The notes under the pieces were generated by a model. The model made no database searches. It was given only the letters and a program-made list of their open reading frames with translations, and was not told the DNA's origin. From positions 1-43,008 of the forward strand of contig JAITGC010000087.1 in the NCBI GenBank assembly GCA_031280915.1: a stretch of 43,008 nt of DNA. Reading direction: 5' to 3'. The DNA comes from Desulfovibrio sp. (lineage in GTDB: Bacteria > Desulfobacterota > Desulfovibrionia > Desulfovibrionales > Desulfovibrionaceae). Position numbers and translations under genes: made by a program. Numbering within the stretch: position 1 is the stretch's first letter; each line of letters begins with the position of its first letter. Positions 14,931-24,212 of this stretch are shown here, one piece after another.

Positions 14931-15689
14931 CTACCGGCAAGCTTTCAATGTATACCCTCTGGGCGTCAACATACGGCCGCCCACGATACGGCTGGCACTG
15001 TTGCCGACAATAACCAGGGAGAGCATATCCACCCGCTCTTCGTCAAAATCGGCCAAAGCATGGATGGAGATTTCCTGTCCTGGCCGGAAAGCCCTGCGTA
15101 CCAAGCCCACAGGGCAGTCAGGCCGCCGATGCCGTCCGGCCAGGGAAATCGCCCGCCCAAGCAGATGCGGGCGTCCTTTGGAGCGGGGATTATACAGTAC
15201 GCAGACGAAATCCGCCCCAAAGGCGGCTTCAAGACGTTTTTCGATACTTTCCCAAGGAGTGAGCAGATCGCTCAGGCTTATACAGGCGAAGTCGTGCGTC
15301 AACGGCGCTCCGAGCAGGGCGGCGGCCGCGCACACGGCGGGCACTCCCGGAATGACGTAGAAAGGCACACAGTTCAGCAGATCTTTTGCTTCCAGTACCT
15401 CCAGGGCAAGACCCGCCAAGGCGTACACGCCGGGATCCCCGGAGCAGACCAGAGCGGTGGGCTGGCCCGCGTACGCAGTTTCCACAGCGGCGAGGCAGCG
15501 CTCTTCCTCCCGGCGCATTCCGCTGGAAATCAGGTGTTTCCCCTCTGACAGTTCCGGCGGAACAAGCTCAAGATACAAACGATAGCCGACAAGGCAGTTC
15601 GCCTCCGCGAGGGCTTCGCGGGCCTGGGGCGTAAGGCAGGCGGCGGCGCCCGGCCCGAGACCCACAACGTACAGAGGGGCGGCCTTCAC
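14931..15689 (-). CDS. cobJ: precorrin-3B C17-methyltransferase (CobJ/CbiH)
   Basis: A 252-residue SAM-dependent methyltransferase of the tetrapyrrole methylase family, performing the ring-contracting C17 methylation of cobalamin synthesis. Landmarks are LYVVGLGPGAAACLTPQA at the N-terminus, VCSGDPGVYALAG (about 92-104), VIPGVPAVCAAAALLGAPL and VLYNPRSKGRP. The start is GTG at 15689 with GGAGG upstream, and it overlaps the stop of cbiG as GTGA (translational coupling). The longer open frame upstream is not supported. Confidence 0.93.
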   Translation of the reverse strand: MKAAPLYVVGLGPGAAACLTPQAREALAEANCLVGYRLYLELVPPELSEGKHLISSGMRREEERCLAAVETAYAGQPTALVCSGDPGVYALAGLALEVLEAKDLLNCVPFYVIPGVPAVCAAAALLGAPLTHDFACISLSDLLTPWESIEKRLEAAFGADFVCVLYNPRSKGRPHLLGRAISLAGRHRRPDCPVGLVRRAFRPGQEISIHALADFDEERVDMLSLVIVGNSASRIVGGRMLTPRGYTLKACR

Positions 15690-16840
15690 ATATCCTCCAG
15701 CCGGCCCTGTACGCCGAGAGCCACGGCCATTGTCAGGCGTCCGGCGATTTTCACCTTCGGCAAAACAAGTCTGCCGCCCTTTCCGGCGGCGGTCAACGCC
15801 GCAGCCTCGCACACGCTGAAAGGCGGCTGCCCGAAACGGCGTCCCGCCGCCGTCGAAGGATTGGGACTAGCGCATCGGGCAAGCGTTTTGGCGGCAAAAT
15901 CCAGCACAGGCAGTTCAAGGCTTTTGGCGGCATGAACGAGCGCCGGCTCCCGGCTTTTTTCCGTCACTGTGGCAAGGGCCGCTATGGCGCGCGGTTGCAA
16001 CCCATTGGTTTCGAAACAGACTTCTATAGCCTCAAGCACAGCTTCCCGTGGCGTGTTTTTGCGGCAGCCGAGACCCACGAAAAGACACGGCGCGGCACAG
16101 CGCAAGAGGCTGGCCCGCCGTGGCAGCAAGCGCCAGTGCACCGCCACGGCCGGAGCATGGGGATGGCCTTGCGGCGCTTCCAGGACAAATTCCTCATGGC
16201 AACACTCATGCTTGAGCCCCGGAGGCAGAACCTCCGGCAGGACGCGACAGGGATCCCACAGACGCAGACTGTTTCCCTCCAGCAAGGAAGCTTGCGCCCT
16301 GGGCAATTCATCCCAATCCACAATGCGCACTCCGGCGTCGCGCAGAAATATGTCCAGCGCCACAGCGTCCTCATGCGCGTCAGAGGCGGTGGTAATGACG
16401 GGGCAGGCCCCCACAAGCCGGGCGATGTGCCGCGTGAGAGCGTTGCCGCCGCCCCAATGCCCCGAAACAAGGCACACGGCGAAACGCCCATCAGGGGATA
16501 TTACCACGGCGGGCGGATCAAGGCTTTTATGACGCAGCAACGGAGCCAGAGCGCGCACGGCGATGCCGGCGGCCCCCGCGAAAACATGGGCCGCGCATCG
16601 CCGGTATTCTTTGGCGAGGGCGTCCCGCAGACGCTTGAAAGATCGTACCGACGCATGGGGCTCGGCATCCCTCTCGCTTTCCGGACAAAAACGGGCGGGC
16701 GCATACAGACGGACACCCGCCGTCCACAGCCCTGAAGGAGCGCGCCACGGCCTGGCGGCAAGCTCTGTGGAAAGCCGCATGGCCAAAGGCAAGGCCCCCT
16801 TGCTCAAAACATAACAGGCCAGAGATGTGGCAGAGGTCAA
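15686..16840 (-). CDS. cbiG: cobalt-precorrin-5A hydrolase CbiG
   Basis: A 384-residue CbiG, which opens the delta-lactone of cobalt-precorrin-5A with loss of a two-carbon unit in anaerobic cobalamin synthesis. The central motif is AVCLVSGHWGGGNALTRHIA, preceded by VFAGAAGIAVRALAPLL. The C-terminal domain has LFVGLGCRKNTPREAV. The frame begins with TTG at 16840 (start weakly supported by GGAAA), since the next ATG is 20 codons inside the conserved N-terminus. It lies between hemL and cobJ, and CbiG plus this CobJ/CbiH imply the anaerobic pathway. Confidence 0.93.
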   Translation of the reverse strand: MTSATSLACYVLSKGALPLAMRLSTELAARPWRAPSGLWTAGVRLYAPARFCPESERDAEPHASVRSFKRLRDALAKEYRRCAAHVFAGAAGIAVRALAPLLRHKSLDPPAVVISPDGRFAVCLVSGHWGGGNALTRHIARLVGACPVITTASDAHEDAVALDIFLRDAGVRIVDWDELPRAQASLLEGNSLRLWDPCRVLPEVLPPGLKHECCHEEFVLEAPQGHPHAPAVAVHWRLLPRRASLLRCAAPCLFVGLGCRKNTPREAVLEAIEVCFETNGLQPRAIAALATVTEKSREPALVHAAKSLELPVLDFAAKTLARCASPNPSTAAGRRFGQPPFSVCEAAALTAAGKGGRLVLPKVKIAGRLTMAVALGVQGRLEDM

Positions 16841-16873
16841 GGTTTTTCCGAATTTCCGACGGATTGCCCGCCT

Positions 16874-18151
16874 TCAGCGGGAAAACACGACAGCGCGCGC
16901 CGCGTCCAGAGCTTCGGCAAAATCCGCCCCGGTATGGGCAAAAGAAACCATACCCGTTTCAAAGGCGGACGGAGCGAGATAAATGCCGCGCGCGCGCATC
17001 TGCTTGTAAAACGCTGTGAAACATTCCTGGTCGCACTGCCGGGTGTCTTCCAGATTGCGAACTTCCCTTTCGCCGAAGAAAATACCGAACATGGAGGCCA
17101 GCGACGGCGTCCGTACAGGCACCCCCCTGGAACGTATGATGTGCCCGAGCTCCTCGGCAAAATCCCGGGTACGCTCTTCGAGAGCCGCATAATCAAGAGT
17201 TTTCAGTTTACGCAAAGTGGCAAGGCCCGCAGCCATGGCCAAAGGATTTCCGGACAGCGTTCCGGCCTGGTATACAGGCCCCTCAGGAGCTACCTGTTCC
17301 ATATACCGCTTCTTGCCGCCAAAAGCTCCCACAGGCAGACCGCCGCCGATAATTTTTCCAAGCACGGTCAAATCCGGATCAATGCCGAAACGCGCCTGTG
17401 CCCCTCCGTAAGCCACGCGGAAGCCGGTAATGACCTCGTCAAAAATCAGAAGCGCCCCCCATGCCTGGGTGAGAGAGCGCAGTGTTTCCAGAAAGCCCGA
17501 AACAGGCGGCACAAGGCCCATATTACCCGCCACGGGCTCCACAATGGCGGCGGCAATGCGCGGGCCATGCGCCTCGAAACACTCCTTGGCGGCCTGAATA
17601 TCGTTATAGGGGATAAGCAATGTATCCGCCGTCACCGCCGCCGGGATGCCGGGCGTGCCGGGGATGGCGAACGTGGCCACGCCGGATCCCGCCGCCGCCA
17701 GAAAAGGGTCTGCATGGCCGTGATAACAGCCGATACACTTGACGACCTTGTCCCGTCCCGTCACGCCGCGCGCCAAGCGTAAAGCGCTCATGGCCGCTTC
17801 TGTTCCGGAATTGACCATGCGCACCATTTCCACACCGGGCACAGCCGCGCAAATTTCTTCGGCCAGAGCCACTTCATCCGGGCAGGGCGCGCCATAGCTG
17901 GTACCCCGCCCGATGGCCGCGCGCAGCGCCTCCGTAACCGAAGGGTCAGCGTGGCCCAGAATCATGGGGCCCCAGGAAAGTACAAAATCAATGTACTCCC
18001 TTTTGTCGGCGTCCATCAGACGGCAACCGGCGGCTGTGGAAATAAAAAGAGGCTCGCTGTCCACATTGCGGCAGGCGCGTACCGGGCTGTTGACCCCGCC
18101 GGGAATCAGCCGTAGCGCCTCCGCAAAAAGACGTGTTGAGGAGGAGTTCAT
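16874..18151 (-). CDS. hemL: glutamate-1-semialdehyde 2,1-aminomutase
   Basis: A 425-residue PLP enzyme that converts glutamate-1-semialdehyde to 5-aminolevulinate, the C5 route feeding heme, siroheme and cobalamin. Landmarks are [58 protein letters not shown] and the PLP lysine in [20 protein letters not shown] at 18151 follows GGAAGGGA. It lies 62 bases after thiG and upstream of cbiG-cobJ, so a supply gene for tetrapyrroles leads the cobalamin pair. Confidence 0.96.
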   Translation of the reverse strand: MNSSSTRLFAEALRLIPGGVNSPVRACRNVDSEPLFISTAAGCRLMDADKREYIDFVLSWGPMILGHADPSVTEALRAAIGRGTSYGAPCPDEVALAEEICAAVPGVEMVRMVNSGTEAAMSALRLARGVTGRDKVVKCIGCYHGHADPFLAAAGSGVATFAIPGTPGIPAAVTADTLLIPYNDIQAAKECFEAHGPRIAAAIVEPVAGNMGLVPPVSGFLETLRSLTQAWGALLIFDEVITGFRVAYGGAQARFGIDPDLTVLGKIIGGGLPVGAFGGKKRYMEQVAPEGPVYQAGTLSGNPLAMAAGLATLRKLKTLDYAALEERTRDFAEELGHIIRSRGVPVRTPSLASMFGIFFGEREVRNLEDTRQCDQECFTAFYKQMRARGIYLAPSAFETGMVSFAHTGADFAEALDAARAVVFSR

Positions 18152-18213
18152 AAAAATCCCTTCCAGACGCGCGGCGGAAACCGCGCGAAACGTTGTCTGG
18201 CGCGGAACGCCGC

Positions 18214-19035
18214 TTATGCAAGCGGCGCGGCTTCATACAAAAAACCCGTCAGGGGCGAAGAGGCCCGCGCACCGTCAATGCCCGCCCGTTCATTTCCCAT
18301 TCCGGCAAGCCAGGCGGCGCGGCCGGCCTCCACCGCAGCCTTGAAGGCCGCCGCCATGCCCACAGGATCCCCGGCCGTGGCAATGGCGGTGTTGACAAGG
18401 CAGGCAGTCGCTCCCATTTCCATGGCTTCACAGGCGTGAGAAGGCTTGCCGAGGCCGGCATCCACCACAATGGGCAGGTCGATTTCCTCAATGAGTATGC
18501 CTATCATTTCCTTGGTGCGCAGGCCGCGATTGGTGCCTATGGGCGCGCCCAGAGGCATGACCGCCGCCGCTCCGGCCCCGGCGCAATCGCGCGCGACATA
18601 GAGGTCAGGATTGATGTAGGGAAAAGGCACAAAACCGTCTTTGACCAGCAGTTCCACAGCTCTTGCCGTCTGATAGCCATCGGGCAGGAGGTGGCGTGTG
18701 TCGGAAATCACTTCTATTTTAATCCAGTCTCCGCAGCCGGCCGCCCGTGCCAGACGCGCCAGACGCAGAGCTTCCCCGGCTGTGCGCGCTCCTGAAGTAT
18801 TGGGCAGAAGGCGCATACTTCCGGGAATATGGGCCGTTATGCCGCTGGCGCCCTTTTCCACACGGCGCATGGCCACTGTGATGACCTCCGCGCCGCTTGC
18901 CTCGGCAACGGCGGGGATGATGCCGTCCGCGCCATATTTGCCGGTGCCGATAAAAAGACGGCTTTTCAGCGTCGTGCCGCCTATCACAAAGGGATCATTC
19001 ACCGGGCAACCCTGTTTGTCCAAAAAAGCCGCCAA
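18214..19035 (-). CDS. thiG: thiazole synthase ThiG
   Basis: About 273 residues. ThiG forms the thiazole phosphate of thiamin from deoxyxylulose phosphate, an imine and ThiS thiocarboxylate. The Schiff-base lysine is in [10 protein letters not shown], with LFIGTGKYG near the N-terminus and [20 protein letters not shown] and [10 protein letters not shown] forming the phosphate site. I place the start at TTG 19035, two bases after the thiS stop and well spaced from GGAGGAGG within the thiS end. GTG at 19002 is the alternative and would match the usual family length better. An open frame up to 19146 overlaps thiS and is not used. Confidence 0.93.
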   Translation of the reverse strand: MAAFLDKQGCPVNDPFVIGGTTLKSRLFIGTGKYGADGIIPAVAEASGAEVITVAMRRVEKGASGITAHIPGSMRLLPNTSGARTAGEALRLARLARAAGCGDWIKIEVISDTRHLLPDGYQTARAVELLVKDGFVPFPYINPDLYVARDCAGAGAAAVMPLGAPIGTNRGLRTKEMIGILIEEIDLPIVVDAGLGKPSHACEAMEMGATACLVNTAIATAGDPVGMAAAFKAAVEAGRAAWLAGMGNERAGIDGARASSPLTGFLYEAAPLA

Positions 19036-19039
19036 ACTG

Positions 19040-19240
19040 TTACCCTCCTCCCACCAAATGCACAATTTCCAGCACATCGCCCTCTTTGAGCGATGTTCCG
19101 GCAAACTCACCGCACGACACGATATTGCCGTTGAGTTCCACAACAACCCTGCTTATGTCGTCGCCGCGCGCAGCGAGCACATCCACAATGCCGTAAGACC
19201 GCTCGAAGATTTCTTTTTCACCGTTGACGCGCAATTCCAT
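19040..19240 (-). CDS. thiS: sulfur carrier protein ThiS
   Basis: A 66-residue ubiquitin-fold sulfur carrier. It begins [12 protein letters not shown], has the conserved [10 protein letters not shown] and the C-terminal [14 protein letters not shown], whose terminal Gly becomes the thiocarboxylate used by ThiG. ATG at 19240 follows GGAGA. No thiF or thiH is in the window, so the activating enzyme must be elsewhere. The short leader shows no recognisable TPP riboswitch. Confidence 0.93.
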   Translation of the reverse strand: MELRVNGEKEIFERSYGIVDVLAARGDDISRVVVELNGNIVSCGEFAGTSLKEGDVLEIVHLVGGG

Positions 19241-19297
19241 ATTGTGTCTCCTTCAGTCCGGCAAGCGGCCGCAAGGCCACAGCATTCCCTTTCAAAC

Positions 19298-19326
19298 AAA
19301 ATAGTCCTTACGAATGAGGAATGCAA
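19298..19326 (-). promoter_or_regulatory. candidate promoter of thiS-thiG-hemL-cbiG-cobJ
   Basis: On the minus strand TTGCAT (19326-19321), a 17-base spacer and TATTTT (19303-19298) lie about 55 bases upstream of thiS. The remaining 19241-19566 gap carries no gene that I can see. Confidence 0.5.
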
Positions 19327-19566
19327 GTATCGGGAAAACGGACACCCCATACAGCGGGCAGAACGCATCCATATTTTTCATGTTGAAATTAATGAGTTAT
19401 ACCGGGCGGCATGTCGGCCTCGAAAACGCCCCTCGCAAACCAACCGGCGGCGTGGCGCAAGAAAATCAAGATACGTCCGCGCCTTGGCGCACACGGACAA
19501 ATATCTTGACATACGGTAAAATTCTTATACGGTTCACCTATGGGAAAGCACCAGGAGCGGTCCGTC

Positions 19567-19902
19567 ATGCTTGAGGAAAAACTGGCCCAAATCAGACACC
19601 GGCTGGAAGAATACAAGGCCGAGCGCGTGTCATGCCTGAATCTTGAGGGCAAGAATCTTTTTACCGAGGGGTTGGTGGTGCTCACTGCGGGCTCGGCCCG
19701 CCATGCCCGCAGCCTTGCCGACGGCGTTGCCGAACTTTGCCGCGAAAACTCCTGGGAATTTCCGCATACGGAAGGCTATGGGGCGGGACAGTGGATTCTC
19801 CTGGATTTGAACGATATTGTGGTCAATATTTTCCTTGAGCCTGTACGGGAGCTTTACCGCCTGGAATCTCTCTGGGGTTACGACAAGAGGGAAACAGCGT
19901 GA
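19567..19902 (+). CDS. rsfS: ribosome silencing factor RsfS
   Basis: A 111-residue RsfS/Iojap protein, which binds ribosomal protein L14 and blocks subunit joining in stationary phase or starvation. Landmarks are LVVLTAGSARHARSLADGV, EGYGAGQWILLDLNDIVVNIF and a final YRLESLW. ATG at 19567 has AGGAG nine bases upstream; an in-frame ATG at 19540 has none. Its TGA overlaps the GTG of gpmI by GTGA. A TTGACA at 19506-19511 lies upstream, but the spacing to a TATACG box is too short for a confident promoter. Confidence 0.93.
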   Translation: MLEEKLAQIRHRLEEYKAERVSCLNLEGKNLFTEGLVVLTAGSARHARSLADGVAELCRENSWEFPHTEGYGAGQWILLDLNDIVVNIFLEPVRELYRLESLWGYDKRETA

Positions 19903-21425
19903 CGCCGACACTGCTTCTGATCATGGACGGCTGGGGCATGGCGGGGCCATGCCCCGGCAATGCGCCGTGCTTGGCGAAAACCCCCAATCTTGACGCCCTG
20001 CTGACCCGTTGTCCGCACAGCGGCCTTTCGGCGTCCGGTCGGGATGTTGGCCTGCCCAAAGGGTATATCGGCAACTCCGAAGTGGGACATCTCAACATCG
20101 GCGCAGGCCGCGTGATTTACCAGGATATGACGCGCATTGACGTGGCTCTGGAAGACGGCTCCTTCGCATCCAATCAAGTCATAAAGGACATTCTCGCCGC
20201 CACGGCCCGAAGCAAGGGCCGGCTGCATCTTGTCGGCCTGCTTTCCGACGGGGGAGTGCACAGCCACATCGCTCATCTCAAAGCACTCTGCTCTCTCGCG
20301 GACAAAGCCGGCGTGTCCGCGCGCGTGCATGTCATTACCGACGGACGGGACACAGACCCAAAGTCCGGCCTCAATTTTGTGCGCGATCTTGAGAAGCACA
20401 TCGCCCCGCTGCCGGATATGCGCGTAGCCAGTTTGACAGGACGTTTTTATGCTATGGACCGCGATAACCGCTGGGAACGAGTCCAAACCGCCTGGGAAGC
20501 CATCATTCATGGCAAAGCGGAACTCGCCTCCGGCCCGGTCGCCGCTTTGGAGGCTTCATACGCCTCCGGCCTTACGGATGAATTCGTCAAACCCATCCGC
20601 TTCGACACCGGGGACACGCCGGGCATTGCTGACGGAGACGCGGTTTTTCTGTTTAACTTCCGGGCGGACAGGATGCGGGAATTGACCTCGGCCCTCATCA
20701 CGCCGGATTTTTCCGCCTTTGAACGCGGCCGTGTACCGGCTCTTTCGGCCATTGCCTCCATGACCAGTTACGACACCCATTTCACCATGCCTGTGGCCTT
20801 CCCCAAGGAACCAGTGCGCCACGGCCTGGGCGAAATCCTTTCACAGGCCGGGCTGCGCCAACTCCGCCTCGCGGAAACGGAAAAATACGCCCATGTGACC
20901 TATTTTTTCAACGGCGGACTGGAGGAAGCCTTTGAAGGCGAAGACCGCATACTAGTGGACTCTCCGCGCGATGTGCCCACCTATGACCTGAAGCCCGCCA
21001 TGAGCGCCCGCGAGGTTACCGCCGCCTTTGAGACGGCCTGGAACAAAAAAATATATGATCTTGTGGTCTGTAATCTGGCCAACGGCGACATGGTCGGGCA
21101 TACCGGCATGCTTGAGGCGGCTGTCGAAGCCTGCCAAGTGGTGGACGAATGCGTGGGGCGCATGGTGAACGCCGTTGAGGCGGGCGGCGGCAACATGCTC
21201 ATCATCGCCGACCACGGCAACTGCGAAACCATGCTTACGCCGGACGGAAGACCGCACACGGCGCACACCACCAATCCCGTGCCCTGCATTCTGCTCTCGT
21301 CAAACAAGATCGGCCGCCTGGAAAACGGAAAGCTTGCCGATGTGGCCCCCACCATCCTTGCCCTGTCCGGTCTGCCGACTCCGCCAGCCATGACAGGCCG
21401 CAATCTTGTCGGGACCGGACGCTGA
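19899..21425 (+). CDS. gpmI: 2,3-bisphosphoglycerate-independent phosphoglycerate mutase
   Basis: A 508-residue alkaline-phosphatase-superfamily enzyme that interconverts 3- and 2-phosphoglycerate in glycolysis. The metal-binding LLLIMDGWG is at the start, the phospho-serine is S60 in GNSEVGHLNIGAGR, and SDGGVHSH, TDGRDTDPKSG, GRFYAMDRDNRW, FNFRADRMRE and ADHGNCETM follow in family order. GTG start at 19899, translationally coupled to rsfS by a 4-base overlap. Confidence 0.97.
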   Translation: MTPTLLLIMDGWGMAGPCPGNAPCLAKTPNLDALLTRCPHSGLSASGRDVGLPKGYIGNSEVGHLNIGAGRVIYQDMTRIDVALEDGSFASNQVIKDILAATARSKGRLHLVGLLSDGGVHSHIAHLKALCSLADKAGVSARVHVITDGRDTDPKSGLNFVRDLEKHIAPLPDMRVASLTGRFYAMDRDNRWERVQTAWEAIIHGKAELASGPVAALEASYASGLTDEFVKPIRFDTGDTPGIADGDAVFLFNFRADRMRELTSALITPDFSAFERGRVPALSAIASMTSYDTHFTMPVAFPKEPVRHGLGEILSQAGLRQLRLAETEKYAHVTYFFNGGLEEAFEGEDRILVDSPRDVPTYDLKPAMSAREVTAAFETAWNKKIYDLVVCNLANGDMVGHTGMLEAAVEACQVVDECVGRMVNAVEAGGGNMLIIADHGNCETMLTPDGRPHTAHTTNPVPCILLSSNKIGRLENGKLADVAPTILALSGLPTPPAMTGRNLVGTGR

Positions 21426-21443
21426 CAACAGGCGAACCCGGAT

Positions 21444-21686
21444 ATGTCTGAAAAAATCCGACGCATTTCTCCCGTGCCGCCCGACGGCATGGAAATAATA
21501 TTCTTTTACCAGTGCCCGCACTGCGGCAAGCACGTGCCCGTTCCCGGCCCGACCGAGCCAAGGATGCTGCATTGTGACGGCTGCGGCAAAACTTTCCCCA
21601 TTATTCCGGTGGACGAGCACACCCTGCACTATATGCGCGCCATGCTGGCCGGCGGCAAGGCCGCGTCCTCCCCGGATTTTCTGTAG
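21444..21686 (+). CDS. small zinc-ribbon-like protein, unknown function
   Basis: An 80-residue protein with two CxxC knuckles, CPHCGK (about 24-29) and CDGCGKTF (about 44-51), consistent with one structural zinc ribbon. The rest has no recognisable catalytic motif. It follows gpmI by 18 bases on the same strand and is probably co-transcribed. Ribosome site is weak. It converges with the hemerythrin gene. Confidence 0.75.
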   Translation: MSEKIRRISPVPPDGMEIIFFYQCPHCGKHVPVPGPTEPRMLHCDGCGKTFPIIPVDEHTLHYMRAMLAGGKAASSPDFL

Positions 21687-21729
21687 CGGCAACCGAAAAG
21701 CCGTTGCTCGCAGGGAAAAGGCTGCGATA

Positions 21730-22167
21730 TCAACGATTACGGTGAGGGTGATAGTGCGGCCGGAAGTACTCTATCAGACATTCCGAATACTGCCTGTCTT
21801 CAACGTTGATATGCTCCATCCACCACATTTTGAGAAAATCCAGAAGAGGTGCAGGATCATTGTCACGTATGCTCTTCTGCTCCATCCTCTCTATGTCCAA
21901 AGACAACTGCTGATGAATTTCCTTGTGTTTTTCCAAGCCTTCGAATCCGGCTTCGGCAAGAAAAGACTCTTCCGTGAGAAAATGGATGCGCGTGTAGTTT
22001 CTCATGGCCTCGCTTATGCAGGAATACAGCAACTGGTTGTGTATGCCTGATCTCATCAGATGAAAAAAAGTGTTGATGATGGAGACGATGCCCCGGTGCT
22101 GCTCATCGAGCAACGGAATACCCACTTCATTGGCCCGGTGCCATTTTATGAAAAGAGGTTGTTTCAT
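21730..22167 (-). CDS. bacteriohemerythrin
   Basis: A 145-residue four-helix hemerythrin with a di-iron oxygen site. The ligands are visible as LLDEQHRG, RIHFLTEE, KHKEIH and WMEHINVEDRQY (the final HxxxxD). The family binds dioxygen and in microaerobic or anaerobic bacteria serves oxygen sensing, storage or delivery. I chose ATG 22167, which has GGAG six bases upstream. A GTG at 22197 is in frame and overlaps the dnaB stop as GTGA, so a form ten residues longer is possible. Confidence 0.9.
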   Translation of the reverse strand: MKQPLFIKWHRANEVGIPLLDEQHRGIVSIINTFFHLMRSGIHNQLLYSCISEAMRNYTRIHFLTEESFLAEAGFEGLEKHKEIHQQLSLDIERMEQKSIRDNDPAPLLDFLKMWWMEHINVEDRQYSECLIEYFRPHYHPHRNR

Positions 22168-22193
22168 CCTACACTCCCGTGTTTTTTCCCGTA

Positions 22194-23627
22194 TCACAGG
22201 CTGTCATGCTGTTCCGAGGGCATTACTGCCCTTTCCGGAGCTGTATCTTCAAAAGAAGTATATGGCGCTATGTACATCAAATCCACCGTGCCCACAGGGC
22301 CATTGCGCTGCTTGCCGACAATGATTTCCGCCGGGCCGTGCGATGGCCGCTCCGAAGCTTTGGGATATTTGTACACATCGTCGCGGTAAATGAACATGAT
22401 CACGTCCGCGTCCTGCTCAATGGCGCCGGATTCGCGCAAGTCCGAGAGGATGGGGCGTTTGTCTCCGCGTTCCTCAACTTTGCGGTTCAATTGAGAAAGA
22501 GCCACGACGGGCACATCCAGTTCCTTGGCAAGAGCTTTCAGTGAACGGGAAATGTCGGATATCTCCAGTTCGCGAGAGTCAAAATTACGGCGGCTCGCCC
22601 GCATAAGCTGCAAGTAATCCACCATGACAAGGCCCAGGCCTTTTTCCATCTTCAGACGCCGGGCGCGGGCACGCAACTCCAGCGTGGAGAGAGCGGGCGT
22701 ATCGTCAATATACAGCGGCGCGTTCCGCAGGGTATCCGCAGCGACACGAAGCTGATCCCAGTCGTCATGGGTCAGTTGGGAAGGCCGGCGCAATCTGCCC
22801 ATGTCCACCTTGCCGCAGGCGGCCAGCATACGCTGCATAAGCTGCTCCCTGCTCATCTCCAAGGAAAAAATGACCACGGGAACATCCCGGCCCATGGCCG
22901 CAGCAAGGGCCATATTGAGGGCAAAGGCCGTTTTGCCCATACTGGGACGAGCGGCCACAATGATGAGATCAGAGGGCTGAAGCCCGGCGGTCAGCCTGTC
23001 CAGGCGGGAATATCCGGTGGTGACTCCGGTGACCACATCCCGCGATGTCGAAAGAAGGGTGAGCTTTTCAATAACCGGAACAATCAGATCTCCGGAAGAG
23101 ACGATATCCCGACCGACGGTGCGTTGGGCCACGGAAAAAACAGCTCGCTCGGATTCGTCCAGCAGGACGGCAACCTCCTGAGAGGCATCAAAACAATTGC
23201 CGATGATCCCGGAGCAGACTTCAATCAGATTGCGCTGAAGGGCCTTGTCGCGCACGATGGTGGCATAATATTCGGCATTGGCGCCGGAGACCACGGCTTT
23301 GGCCAACTCCGCCAGATAGACGACTCCCCCGGTATTTTCCAGTTCCTTGCGGTCTTTGAGCAATTCGGCCGTACTGATGAGGTCGATGGGAGCCGATTTG
23401 CGGAACAAATCCACAAAAGCGCGAAAAAGGATAACATGGGAGGGCAGATAAAAATCTTCGGGAACCAGAACATCCACAAGGCTATACATGAGGTCCTTGC
23501 GGCAAAACACGCCGCCCAGCACCGCTTGCTCGGCCTCCACGCTGTGCGGCGGCACACGGCGCAGAAGATCCAAAGCGCCGCCCCCCGCCTTACGGCCGGA
23601 AGCGGCGCTGTCGTGCTGTCGGGACAT
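22194..23627 (-). CDS. dnaB: replicative DNA helicase DnaB
   Basis: A 477-residue hexameric 5'-3' replicative helicase. The N-terminal primase-interaction domain begins [15 protein letters not shown]. The RecA-like domain has Walker [14 protein letters not shown], H2 [15 protein letters not shown], Walker B [10 protein letters not shown], and [29 protein letters not shown]. No intein interrupts these motifs. It ends the ribosomal protein operon, 41 bases after rplI. Confidence 0.97.
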   Translation of the reverse strand: [477 protein letters not shown]

Positions 23628-23668
23628 GGCTGGCGGCTACATCCGCGCCCTGGCGACGCGGAAAATCA

Positions 23669-24202
23669 TTATTGTTCGGCCGCCTGTTCCACGGCCTTGC
23701 CGTCCGGACCACTTTCACCGGCAATATCCCGCGCGGCCGGCTGCTCCTGTTCGACACGGCTGTCGGAAACCACCTTCACCGGTACCACGGCAACAACGCT
23801 CGCGTGCAGACGCACCCGCACGGAGTACTCCCCAAGCTGGCGTATGGGCGCGTCCAACAAAATCCTGCGGCGATCAATCTCCACTCCCAGGGCCGCCAAC
23901 GCATCGCCAATGATGCTCGTGGTGACCGAGCCGTAAAGCTTTTCATTTTCACCCACATGCACAGATATAACCACTTCAAGGGCTTCCAGGCGGGCCTGCA
24001 TGTCCTTGGCCTCGGCGCGTACCGCATCCATACGCGCCTCAAGCTTTTTGCGCTCCAGTTCAAAGACTTTAAGATTGGAGGGGCCGGCCGTCATGGCAAG
24101 CCCTTGCGGCAGAAGCCAGTTACGGGCATAGCCCGCCTTTACATTGACCACATCGCCAAGATTGCCCAACTTTTCCACATCGGCGCGTAATATCAGTTTC
24201 AT
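23669..24202 (-). CDS. rplI: 50S ribosomal protein L9
   Basis: A 177-residue L9, a two-domain protein at the base of the L1 stalk. The N-terminal domain is MKLILRADVEKLGNLGDVVN with YARNWLLPQGLA, a central long helix follows, and the C-terminal domain contains LYGSVTTSIIGDAL and IDRRRILLD. About 28 residues of acidic, Ala/Gln-rich tail exceed the usual length of about 149. A strong purine-rich site precedes the ATG. Confidence 0.96.
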   Translation of the reverse strand: MKLILRADVEKLGNLGDVVNVKAGYARNWLLPQGLAMTAGPSNLKVFELERKKLEARMDAVRAEAKDMQARLEALEVVISVHVGENEKLYGSVTTSIIGDALAALGVEIDRRRILLDAPIRQLGEYSVRVRLHASVVAVVPVKVVSDSRVEQEQPAARDIAGESGPDGKAVEQAAEQ

Positions 24203-24212
24203 TTCCGCCCCC

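Noticed and set aside
19241..19400. Search for a TPP riboswitch before thiS
   Set aside because: No CUGAGA or ACCUGAUCUGG-type conserved segments were found on the minus strand.
22767..23936. 389-codon open frame opposite dnaB and rplI
   Set aside because: It is antisense to DnaB Walker motifs and crosses a gene boundary; no domain is visible.
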